Shown here one piece after another: positions 44,278 to 54,287 of a DNA stretch of 64,000 bases. The stretch comes from Cladorhizidae sp. MBARI D1340-BT2 (taxonomy: Eukaryota; Porifera; Demospongiae; Poecilosclerida; Cladorhizidae). The stretch covers positions 62,001 to 126,000 of the forward strand of contig JAQNBH010000126.1 in assembly GCA_028752905.1 (NCBI GenBank). The letters run 5' to 3'. The first letter of the stretch is position 1. Each line of letters begins with the position of its first letter. Position numbers and translations under genes: made by a program. The notes under the pieces are model-generated. The model was not told the DNA's origin. It saw nothing but the letters and a program-made list of their open reading frames with translations, and did not search any database.

Positions 44278-44760
44278 CAACAATGACTAGGGTTAGGGCT
44301 TGGACAATGACTAGGAGTAGGGCTTGGAAATTACTAGGATAACTGCTTAGACAGTGACTACGGTGAGTGGTTGGACATTGACTAGGGTTAGTGCCTGGAA
44401 AATGACTAGGATTATGGTCTGGACAATGACTATGGTTAGGCCTTGGACCATGAATAGTGTTACTGTAGACTTTGTCCAATGATTGACCCAATCAATGGAC
44501 AATGACTAGGGTTAAGGTTTGGAATAGGACTAGTGTTAAGTTTATACTGTACAGTTTGGCTAGGATTTGGGACTGGGCAATAACTAGGGATACATGTACA
44601 TGTATGTAGGTCTTGGACCATGCATAGGGCCTAGCTTTAAACGAGCTTGGACAAAGACTACGATTAGGGACTGGATAATGACTTTGGTTAGTGCTAGGCC
44701 TTGAACAGGTTAGTGCCTTGACAATGACTAGGGTTAGGGGTTGGACATTGACTATGGTTA
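44278..44760 (+). repeat. Degenerate 24-bp minisatellite
   Basis: Scattered, diverged copies of the CTAGGGTTAGGGCTTGGACA-type unit, less regular than the arrays at 11-14 kb and 45-50 kb. It is probably an old flank of the same family, in the same orientation. Confidence 0.75.
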
Positions 44761-44771
44761 GAGGTTAGGTG

Positions 44772-45441
44772 GTAAAGAAACAATGCTGCCTGAGCCTGTA
44801 GCCAGGAAGGTAGGCTGGTAAAGAAACAAAGCTGCTGCTTGAGTTATAGCTACCAACTGTTAGCCATGCCCCAAATACATACACTATCTAGCCTGCAAGT
44901 ACCGCAAAAATTATTTTAGCAGCTGGCATTGAGGAATTTACAAGATCTGTTAAGGAGTATCTAATTCACTCAGTTACCTTTCTGTGTGCTACATGCATCC
45001 CTTTTAGGGAAGAACTGGTGAATATGAATCTATATCCCTGCTGTAAACTCTAGTACACCAGCTGGTGAATATGAATCTATATCCCTGCTGTCAACTCTAG
45101 TACATCAGCTGGTGAATATGAATCTATATCCCTGCTGTCAACTCTAGTACACCAGCTGGTGAATATGAATCTATATCCCTGCTGTCAACTCTAGTACACC
45201 AGCTGGTGAATATGAATCTATATCCCTGCTGTCAACTCTAGTACACCAGCTGGTGAATATGAATCTATATCCCTGTTCTAAACTCTAGTAGACCAGCTGT
45301 TGAATATGAATCCACATCCCTGCTGTCAACTTTAGTAGGGCATCTGGGGAGTGGGGAAGTTAGATGCAGCAATGTTTGGCTATACTTTACTAGAGCAGCT
45401 GGGGAGAGCAAGATCTTGTGAAGTGTGTTATTGTTAGGACT
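44772..45441 (+). repeat. Dispersed repeat, copy B (paralogue at 19283-19665)
   Basis: It matches copy A from GTAAAGAAACAATGCTGCCT to about GCAAGATCTTG..AAGTGTGTTA. The extra length comes from internal expansion of a 47-bp unit. Minisatellite of the 24-bp family lies on both sides. Confidence 0.85.
45015..45335 (+). repeat. 47-bp tandem repeat, about 6.5 copies
   Basis: CTGGTGAATATGAATCTATA recurs with a 47-bp step at 45015, 45062, 45109, 45156, 45203 and 45250, with a diverged copy at 45297. The paralogous segment near 19523 has just one unit, which shows where the array came from. Confidence 0.9.
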
Positions 45442-45449
45442 TGTGTAGG

Positions 45450-48222
45450 ACCTAGTTTAGGGCTTTGACAGACGTTGGACAATGACTATGGTTAGGGCTT
45501 GGACAATGACTAGGGTTAGGGCTTTGACATAAGGTTTAGGGCTTGGACAATGACTAGGGTTAGGGCTTGGATAATGACTAGGGTTAGGGCTTGGACAATG
45601 ACTAGGGTTAAGGCTTGGATAATGACTAGGGTTAGGGCTTGGATAATGACTAGGGTTAGGGCTTGGACAATGACTAGGGTTAGGGCTTGGACAATGACTA
45701 GGGTTAGGGCTTGGATAATGACTAGGGTTAGGGCTTGGACAATGACTAGGGCTTGGATAATGACTAGGATTAGGGCTTGGATAATGACTAGGGTTAGGGC
45801 TTGGACAATGACTAGGGTTAGGGCTTGGGCAATGACTAGGGTTAGGGCTTGGACAATGACTAGGGTTAGGGCTTGGACAATGACTAGGGTTAGGGCTTGG
45901 ACAATGACTAGGGTTAGGGCTTGGACAATGACTAGGGTTAAGGCTTGGATAATGACTAGGGTTAGGGCTTGGATAATGACTAGGGTTAGGGCTTGGACAA
46001 TGACTAGGGTTAAGGCTTGGATAATGACTAGGGTTAGGGCTTGGATAATGACTAGGGTTAGGGCTTGGACAATGACTAGGGTTAGGGCTTGGGCAATGAC
46101 TAGGGTTAGGGCTTGGACAATGACTAGGGTTAGGGCTTGGACAATGACTAGGGTTAGGGCTTGGACAATGACTAGGGTTAGGGCTTGGACAATGACTAGG
46201 GTTAAGGCTTGGATAATGACTAGGGTTAGGGCTTGGATAATGACTAGGGTTAGGGCTTGGACAATGACTAGGGTTAAGGCTTGGATAATGACTAGGGTTA
46301 GGGCTTGGATAATGACTAGGGTTAGGGCTTGGACAATGACTAGGGTTAGGGCTTGGGCAATGACTAGGGTTAGGGCTTGGACCATGACTAGGGTTAGGGC
46401 TTGGATAATGACTAGGGTTAGGGCTTGGACAATGACTAGGGTTAAGGCTTGGATAATGACTAGGGTTAGGGCTTGGATAATGACTAGGGTTAGGGCTTGG
46501 ACAATGACTAGGGTTAGGGCTTGGACAATGACTAGGGTTAGGGCTTGGATAATGACTAGGGTTAGGGCTTGGACAATGACTAGGGTTAAGGCTTGGATAA
46601 TGACTAGGGTTAGGGCTTGGATAATGACTAGGGTTAGGGCTTGGACAATGACTAGGGTTAGGGCTTGGGCAATGACTAGGGTTAGGGCTTGGACAATGAC
46701 TAGGGTTAGGGCTTGGACAATGACTAGGGTTAGGGCTTGGACAATGACTAGGGTTAGGGCTTGGACAATGACTAGGGTTAAGGCTTGGATAATGACTAGG
46801 GTTAGGGCTTGGATAATGACTAGGGTTAGGGCTTGGACAATGACTAGGGTTAAGGCTTGGATAATGACTAGGGTTAGGGCTTGGATAATGACTAGGGTTA
46901 GGGCTTGGACAATGACTAGGGTTAGGGCTTGGGCAATGACTAGGGTTAGGGCTTGGACAATGACTAGGGTTAGGGCTTGGACAATGACTAGGGTTAGGGC
47001 TTGGACAATGACTAGGGTTAGGGCTTGGACAATGACTAGGGTTAAGGCTTGGATAATGACTAGGGTTAGGGCTTGGATAATGACTAGGGTTAGGGCTTGG
47101 ACAATGACTAGGGTTAAGGCTTGGATAATGACTAGGGTTAGGGCTTGGATAATGACTAGGGTTAGGGCTTGGACAATGACTAGGGTTAGGGCTTGGGCAA
47201 TGACTAGGGTTAGGGCTTGGACAATGACTAGGGTTAAGGCTTGGATAATGACTAGGGTTAGGGCTTGGATAATGACTAGGGTTAGGGCTTGGACAATGAC
47301 TAGGGTTAGGGCTTGGGCAATGACTAGGGTTAGGGCTTGGACAATGACTAGGGTTAGGGCTTGGACAATGACTAGGGTTAGGGCTTGGACAATGACTAGG
47401 GTTAGGGCTTGGACAATGACTAGGGTTAAGGCTTGGATAAAGACTAGGGTTAGGGCTTGGATAATGACTAGGGTTAGGGCTTGGACAATGACTAGGGTTA
47501 AGGCTTGGATAATGACTAGGGTTAGGGCTTGGATAATGACTAGGGTTAGGGCTTGGACAATGACTAGGGTTAGGGCTTGGGCAATGACTAGGGTTAGGGC
47601 TTGGACAATGACTAGGGTTAGGGCTTGGACAATGACTAGGGTTAGGGCTTGGACAATGACTAGGGTTAGGGCTTGGACAATGACTAGGGTTAAGGCTTGG
47701 ATAATGACTAGGGTTAGGGCTTGGATAATGACTAGGGTTAGGGCTTGGACAATGACTAGGGTTAAGGCTTGGATAATGACTAGGGTTAGGGCTTGGATAA
47801 TGACTAGGGTTAGGGCTTGGACAATGACTAGGGTTAGGGCTTGGGCAATGACTAGGGTTAGGGCTTGGACAATGACTAGGGTTAAGGCTTGGATAATGAC
47901 TAGGGTTAGGGCTTGGATAATGACAAGGGTTAGGGCTTGGACAATGACTAGGGTTAGGGCTTGGGCAATGACTAGGGTTAGGGCTTGGACAATGACTAGG
48001 GTTAAGGCTTGGATAATGACTAGGGTTAGGGCTTGGATAATGACTAGGGTTAGGGCTTGGACAATGACTAGGGTTAGGGCTTGGGCAATGACTAGGGTTA
48101 GGGCTTGGACAATGACTAGGGTTAGGGCTTGGACAATGACTAGGGTTAGGGCTTGGACAATGACTAGGGTTAGGGCTTGGACAATGACTAGGGTTAAGGC
48201 TTGGATAATGACTAGGGTTAGG
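45450..48222 (+). repeat. 24-bp minisatellite array with higher-order repeats, left part
   Basis: CTAGGGTTAGGGCTTGGACA-type units mixed with GGATAATG, TTAAGG and GGGCAATG variants. The rare GGGCTTGGGCAATG variant marks higher-order repeats: it recurs at 45821, 46085 and later, mostly at 264 bp (11 units) and sometimes at 120 bp (5 units). The frames of up to 939 codons on both strands are repeat artefacts. Confidence 0.92.
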
Positions 48223-48411
48223 CAGGGGTGTATTTAGGGGGGGGCGAGGGGGGGCATTCGCCCCCCCTTGTATCATTCTCGCCCCCCCCCCTTGAAATTA
48301 GACACCACCCTTATACATTACATACACCATCATTGTATCATTCTCGCCCCCCCTTATTTTTCCATATCTCAAGTTCGCCCCCCCTTGGCAAAATTTCTGT
48401 ATACAACCCTG
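48223..48411 (-). mobile_element. 189-bp non-autonomous (MITE-like) derivative of the hAT element
   Basis: The left end (CAGGGGTGTATTTAG) is the reverse complement of the 3' end of the three hAT elements. The right end is the reverse complement of their 5' end, through TTCGCCCCCCCTTGGC to CTGTATACAACCCTG. About 80 bp matches on the left and 70 bp on the right, with a short unique middle; all coding sequence is gone. TTAGG flanks both sides (48218-48222 and 48412-48416), an apparent 5-bp duplication, or GTTAGG if the last G belongs to the flank. The array unit order resumes directly after it. Confidence 0.88.
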
Positions 48412-50036
48412 TTAGGGCTTGGATAATGACTAGGGTTAGGGCTTGGACAATGACTAGGGTTAAGGCTTGGATAATGACTAGGGTTAGGGCTTGGATAATG
48501 ACTAGGGTTAGGGCTTGGACAATGACTAGGGTTAGGGCTTGGGCAATGACTAGGGTTAGGGCTTGGACAATGACTAGGGTTAGGGCTTGGACAATGACTA
48601 GGGTTAGGGCTTGGACAATGACTAGGGTTAGGGCTTGGACAATGACTAGGGTTAGGGCTTGGACAATGACTAGGGTTAGGGCTTGGACAATGACTAGGGT
48701 TAAGGCTTGGACCATGACTAGGGTTAGGGCTTGGACAATGACTAGGGTTAGGGCTTGGACAATGACTAGGGTTAGGGCTTGGACAATGACTAGGGTTAGG
48801 GCTTGGACAATGACTAGGGTTAGGGCTTGGACAATGACTAGGGTTAGGGCTTGGACAATGACTAGAGTCAGGGCTTGGACCATGACTAGGGTTAGGGCTT
48901 GGACAATGACTAGGGTTAGGGCTTGGACAATGACTAGGGTTATGGCTTGGACAATGATTAGGGTTAGGGCTTGGACAATGACTAGGGTTAGGGCTTGGAC
49001 AATGACTAGGGTTAGGGCTTGGACAATGACTAGGGTTAGGGCTTGGACAATGACTAGGGTTAGGGCTTGGACAATGACTAGGGTTAGGGCTTGGACAATG
49101 ACTAGGGTTAGGGCTTGGACAATGACTAGAGTCAGGGCTTGGACCATGACTAGGGTTAGGGCTTGGACAATGACTAGGGTTAGGGCTTGGACAATGACTA
49201 GGGTTATGGCTTGGACAATGATTAGGGTTAGGGCTTGGACAATGACTAGAGTTATGGCTTGGACAATGACTAGGGTTAGGGCTTGGACAATGACTAGGGT
49301 TAGGGCTTGGACAATGACTAGGGTTAGTGCTTGGACCATGACTAGAGTCAGGGCTTGGACCATGACTAGGGTTAGGGCTTGGACAATGACTAGGGTTAGG
49401 GCTTGGACAATGACTAGGGTTATGGCTTGGACAATGATTAGGGTTAGGGCTTGGACAATGCCTAGAGTTAGGGCTTGGACCATGACTAGGGTTAGGGCTT
49501 GGACAATGACTAGGGTTAGGGCTTGGACCATGACTAGGGTTAGGGCTTGGACAATGACTAGGGTTAGTGCTTGGACAATGACTAGGTTTAGGGCTTGGAC
49601 AATGACTAGGGTTAGGGCTTGGACAATGACTAGGCTTAGGGCTTGGACAATGACTATGGTTAGGGCTTGGACCATGCTAGAGTTAGGGCTTGGACAATGA
49701 CTAGGGTTAGGGCTTGGACAATGACTAGGGTTAGGGCTTGGACAATGACTAGGTTTAGAGCTTGGACAATGACTAGGATTAGGGCTTGGACAATGACTAG
49801 GTTAAAGGCTTGGACAATGACTAGGGTTAGGGCTTGGACAATGACTAGGGTTAGGGCTTGGAACAATGACTAGGATTAGGGCTTGGACAATGACTAGGTT
49901 TAGGGCTTGGACAATGACTAGGGTTAGGGCTTGGACAATGACTAGGATTAGGGCTTGGACAATGACTAGAGTTAGGGCTTGGACAATAACTAGTTAGGGC
50001 CTGGACAATGACTAGGGTTAGGGCTTGGAGAATTGA
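48412..50036 (+). repeat. 24-bp minisatellite array, right part
   Basis: Continuation of the array after the small insertion. It is more uniform than the left part, with GACAATG units and a block of about 250-260 bp marked by AGAGTCAGGG and GGTTATGGCTTGG variants near 48866, 49130 and 49340. It becomes irregular after 49670. Confidence 0.92.
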
Positions 50037-50101
50037 CTCCGGGACTTATTGGAACAGATGGGTGTTTATGTGAGAATGTGTGTGTGTGTGGTGTGTGTGT
50101 T

Positions 50102-50338
50102 CACAGGTTGTATGGGGCAGTAGCTATTGGTGCACTCACCCTGAAAGCCGTGGGCTACCATGAAAGTGCATATCTGTGCACACATTCATGCTGTGCTAGT
50201 GATTGATGTGCCACCTGCAGCCTGTAGAGTGCTTGCTGAGGGCAGTTTAGTTTGGCCCTACATGGTCATGTATTGGAGCTGCAGGTTGCCATGTGAAGTG
50301 GAGTCAGCCCTCACCTCTTGCTAGTAGCTACTTGCCAG
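50102..50338 (+). repeat. Dispersed direct repeat, copy A (paralogue at 56804-57041)
   Basis: From CACAGGTTGTATGGGGCAGT to about GTAGCTACTTGCCA, nearly identical to 56804-57041 with small indels. Both are preceded by a GT-rich microsatellite. The CACAG/GTTG edge resembles a splice acceptor and a short frame beginning LYGAVAIGALTL follows, but I do not recognise it. Confidence 0.85.
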
Positions 50339-50696
50339 CATCAAGTCTTGAGTAGCTATAAGCACTGGGACTGGTAGAGCTGCACAAACACTACAGATGG
50401 GGATTATATGCTGTGAAGAGGGAGGGGTCTAAATTATATACTGACAAACATGACCATGTGGTTATGACTTGCCAGCTCCTAGATTGCACACACTTCACTA
50501 TAGATATGCAGTATATTGTAGAGTGGCTGGAACATTGTTGATGTTCCAGCCACCCACACTTGCCCAAGTGCTTGACCACCTACTTATGTTTGAGCTAATA
50601 ATGACAGCACTTATTGTATGCGAGAGCCTCAGGTGCTAATTTCAATGCCTTCCACTAGCCAATTAGCAGCTAGAAAAACTTGGGCAGGTGGTTTGG

Positions 50697-50838
50697 AGTC
50701 CCCAACTTTGACTGCCTGTACCTTGCGGGTGCTTGTACCTATGCAACAGTTTTTAGTATCAAGAGAGAGCACCCAGAGAGACCTATCTTTTCAGTTCTAG
50801 ATCAAGGCCATACAGTGAAGTGTGCAGAATCTATGGAG
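50697..50838 (+). repeat. Inverted dispersed repeat, arm 1 (partner 56243-56385)
   Basis: CAACTTTGACTGCCTGTA..., ...AACAGTTTTTAGTATCAAGA... and ...GTGCAGAATCTATGGAG are present as reverse complements, in matching order, at 56243-56385. Similarity is high but broken by small indels. No gene is recognised in either arm. Confidence 0.8.
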
Positions 50839-51273
50839 GTCCAAAGTGGAAACCACAGTTGTTTCACACTTTGGTGCTATCCCACTTATTGATTTCTGGA
50901 GAGGTATGCAATGAAGTGGGCGGCTAAAAGTATCGTAACTCAAGAATGATTGACAATAATGAGCTAAAGCTTGAAATGCAGTTAGTATAATAGTGAAGCT
51001 AGTGAATGGTGAAGGACAAAGATTATAATATATTTTTAGGAATTAAAAAAAGAATTGTCTACTCCACCTGGAGACTAGGGTTAGGGCTTGGACAATGACT
51101 AGGGTTAGGGCTTGGACAATGACTAGGGTTAGGGCTTGGACAATGACTAGGCTTAGGGTTTGGAAGGTCAGGGCCAAGGGATTGGCTAGGGACAGGGCAA
51201 TGGCTAGAGTTAGAGGTGATTGGGATTAAGGCAAGTATGTCCTCCATTCTTGATTCTTAAAATCTTATAGTAT
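50839..51273. other. Unassigned sequence with a short minisatellite patch
   Basis: I see no gene. At about 51074-51160 there are three to four 24-bp units of the CTAGGGTTAGGGCTTGGACA family; the rest is AT-rich and unremarkable. Confidence 0.6.
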
Positions 51274-51653
51274 AGTCAATTGGGGTAAAAAAAACGTTTC
51301 CCTTAACTTTACCTTTTAAGAGCCAGAGTAAAGGATTTACTAAAAACACATGTGCCATCCTCTAGTACTTTACTATCAAATGATGACTAACATAAATAAA
51401 ATATAATATCCTCTGTCTTATAATGAAATATTAATAAAAATATGGTGGCTTTTTTTAACCCCATGAAAGTGGTAATGAAAGGTAATGAAAGGGATGAAAG
51501 GGGTAAAAAAACACCCACCCCTTTAAAAATATCCTAAAAGATAAAATCAAATGTAATTACTTCAATGTTTTATCAATTGAATATTTTTTCATTAAAATTT
51601 GTTCAAATAGTTCAGTAAATAGTAAAATAATGGTTTACAGTTGGTGCATTTTC

Positions 51654-51951
51654 TTAATTGAAAATGTTTATCACTTTTGCTTCACACTCGAACTTCAGCA
51701 GTGCATTCCCTCGACTAACTGTTTCCACTACTGGCTGAACAGGGCCATACATGCAACCATCCACTGCTACTATCTCCACATCTTCCTGCCTTGGCCAATC
51801 GTAGAAAATGCGTGTTGAGTCTGTGCTTCACTCTCTTTTTTGGAAGGAAGGTCAATTCAGCTGAAGTGGGATCAGCATCTTCGTCATCACTGAAAACTTT
51901 TGATAAGTCCATGTACCATTGATAATCAATGACTAAAGTTGGTTTATTCAT
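51654..51951 (-). pseudogene. Broken unknown ORF inside AT-rich element
   Basis: A minus-strand ATG at 51951 opens a frame with an acidic motif (VFSDDEDADPTSAEL) and a basic stretch (PKKRVKHRL). After about 51820 a different frame looks coding (FYDWPRQEDVEIVAVDG, then GNALLKFECEAKV) and ends at a TAA at 51654-51656. Either a frameshift or a small intron with acceptor CACAG near 51821 joins them. I do not recognise the family. It could be a remnant of the element's own protein. Confidence 0.35.
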
Positions 51952-51980
51952 ATTCAGTTACTCACATTATATATGTATAG

Positions 51981-52117
51981 GATAGCCTATACAAAAGAGT
52001 CAGTTATGCGCCTATGTAACCTCCGAGTTTGCGGAAACCCCGAGGCGAAGCCGAGGAATGTAACAGCAAACGAGTAGGTTACACTGGCGCATAACCGACT
52101 CTTTTGTATAGGCTATC
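51981..52117. mobile_element. Hairpin (foldback) MITE, 137 bp
   Basis: GATAGCCTATACAAAAGAGT begins the left arm, and its reverse complement ends at 52117. The arms extend about 42 bp with only a few mismatches, through GTTATGCGCC and GTAACCT. The loop contains GAGGCGAAGCCGAGG. A further piece of the arm (GTAGGTTACGCGCCTATG) recurs at about 52169. The flanking GTACCATTG...GGTTTATTCATATTC sequence occurs on both sides (51913 and 52283 onward). Confidence 0.7.
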
Positions 52118-52200
52118 TTACTTATACTACATTGCACACGCGCTAAACTACATGCGGTTAAAAGTGTAGGTTACGCGCCTATGTAACCTATAGTTATTAA

Positions 52201-52240
52201 CCAATCAGATTAGCCACAGATCATGTGATGTGGTATAAAT
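52201..52240 (+). promoter_or_regulatory. CCAAT plus TATA promoter-like pair
   Basis: CCAATCAG at 52201 and TATAAAT at 52234-52240, spaced 29 bp apart, as in RNA polymerase II promoters. The first downstream ATG (52361) opens only a 37-codon Lys-rich frame ending at 52474, so if the promoter is real its gene is broken or spliced. Confidence 0.35.
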
Positions 52241-52823
52241 ACTATCATTCTGTCCATCAGAATGATATAGTCCATAATTATAGGTACCATTGACTAGGTG
52301 GTTTATTCATATTCAAATAATTCATATTACTCATAATTATGCTCTAACTCACAAATTAGCATGACTGGAGAAGAAAAAAATGAAAATATAGTACTTGAAA
52401 AAAAGACTAGAAAAAAATTGCAAAAAAACAGCTGGCTTTTTTTAACCCCGAGTGACCAAAAATATCTGGGATAAAAAAAAGCCGGTCTAAAAAACGCTAA
52501 AATATCAATTTTTTGTGGGATAAACCATTTAGTAACTATTTTCTTTTGGCTAGCGTTCATAATTTACTACTAATCTACCCAAAAGTTCAGGTGAGTCAGA
52601 AAAAAGTTAATTTCTGGTATTTTCTACATGTTTAGGTTCTTTATTTTGTCATGTCCTCCATGTCAATATTTTTATACAAAAACACACATTAATGAAAAGC
52701 CCATTAAAAGTACTAGACAGATCAAGGATTGCTTTAATTCTTAAAGCAGTTGTGTCTTCCCCAGACCCCTGGTCTTTTTTACCCCAACTTCCCCCCCGGC
52801 TTTTTTTTTAACCCCAATTGACT

Positions 52824-53106
52824 TTTCAAAGAGAGGAGGGATGGCTGCCACCAGGACATGTCTTTGCTTCCACCATTCTGTCACTCCACAGAGACATGTG
52901 CTGGCCCCCACAAACATACTCCTACATGTAATGTATATACAGAATCAGTGGGTGTGCAATATTTAGGGAATAGGAAATCTCATTTGCTCCTGCACTTTGA
53001 TGATAGCAGTGGGTTGCTAAGCAACTAGATAATGCACCTGCCTGTTGAAATGTGTGGTCAAGTGTGAAGAGCATTATACACTGCATTTAAGGTTTTTAGA
53101 TTTTTA
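52824..53106. other. Unassigned sequence
   Basis: About 280 bp between the AT-rich element and the 67-bp array. I recognise no gene or repeat here. Confidence 0.5.
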
Positions 53107-53975
53107 ATCCAATGGTGTTGGTCCAGTGTGTGTCCCTATAGAGCTATGGCCACCTACATGTACTTCAACCTGCCTCCACCCAGTGTGGTGTTGGTCCAGT
53201 GTGTGTCCCCATAAAGCTATGGCCACCTACATGTACTTCAACCTTCTCCACCCAGTTTGATGTTGGTCCAGTGTGTGTCCCCATAGAGCTATGGCCACCT
53301 ACTTCAAACTGCCTCCACCCAGTGTGGTGTTGGTCCAGTGTGTGTCCCCATAGAGCTATGGCCACCTATTTCAAACTGCCTCCACCCAGTGTGGTGTTGG
53401 TCCAGTTTGTGTCCCCATAGAGCTATGGCCACCTACTTCAACCTGCCTCCACCCAGTGTGGTGTTGGTCCAGTGTGTGTCCCCATAGAGCTATGGCCACC
53501 TACTTCAACCTGCCTCCACCCAGTGTGGTGTTGGTCCAGTGTGTGTCCCCATAAAGCTATGGCCACCTACATGTACTTCAACCTTCTCCACCCAGTTTGA
53601 TGTTGGTCCAGAGTGTGTCCCCATAGAGCTATGGCCACCTACTTCAACCTGCCTCCACCCAGTGTGGTGTTGGTCCAGTGTGTGTCCCAATAGAGCTATG
53701 GCCACCTACTTCAAACTGCCTCCACCCAGTGAGGTGTTGGTCCAGTGTGTGTCCCCATAGAGCTATGGCCACCTACTTCAAACTACCTCCACCCAGTGTG
53801 GTGTTGGTCCAGTGTGTGTCCCCATAGAGCTATGGCCACCTACTTCAACCTGCCTCCACCCAGTGTGGTGTTGGTCCAGTGTGTGTCCCCATAGAGCTAT
53901 GGCCACCTACTTCAACCTGCCTCCACCCAGTGTGGTGTTGGTCCAGTGTGTGTCCCCATAGAGCTATGGCCACCT
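53107..53975 (+). repeat. 67-bp tandem repeat, about 13 copies
   Basis: Core GGTCCAGTGTGTGTCCCCAT followed by AGAGCTATGGCCACCTACTT. Most units are 67 bp. Some carry an extra ACATGT (CCTACATGTACTTC). A block of 340 bp (four 67-bp units plus one 72-bp unit) is duplicated, as seen from the offset between 53165 and 53505. Confidence 0.9.
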
Positions 53976-54287
53976 TCTTGTTAGTGCCAGGGCAGTGCCT
54001 AGGGCTGTAGGAACTGCTGCTGGAGTGTTGTCTGGGAGGCCACACTAGGCCAGCCTCATAGAACATGTGGTTTACTAGAGAAGTTAGCCTCCTTTGTGGT
54101 AAGTATACACTAATATTACTTAATTAGCACATCCTTTAGGCTGAGGTCAGTACTCCACACACTTGTAAGATGTCCAACTCAGCTTCAGCATGGACCATCA
54201 TTGAGCATGCGTGAGCATGGTGTGCTCCATGTGGGATAGCTCAGGTGCTGGTTGATATGCAGAGTTGCTACACACGTGACCATGTGC
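53976..54287. other. Unassigned sequence between arrays
   Basis: No gene recognised; it separates the 67-bp and 42-bp arrays. Confidence 0.5.

Larger units (their letters stand above)
51274..52823. mobile_element. AT-rich segment with 13-bp inverted ends, possible DNA element
   Basis: AGTCAATTGGGGT at 51274-51286 is followed by an A run. Its exact reverse complement, preceded by a T run, lies at 52811-52823. Related GGGGT-A-run (or T-run-ACCCC) motifs recur inside near 51444, 51505, 52432, 52465 and 52774. The interior holds a broken ORF and a hairpin MITE. I find no convincing target-site duplication, so the outer limits and the class are uncertain. Confidence 0.4.

Noticed and set aside
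45457..49700. Open frames up to 939 codons across the second 24-bp array, including one running through the 189-bp element
   Set aside because: Same artefact; the frame crosses a transposon insertion and has no non-repeat domain.
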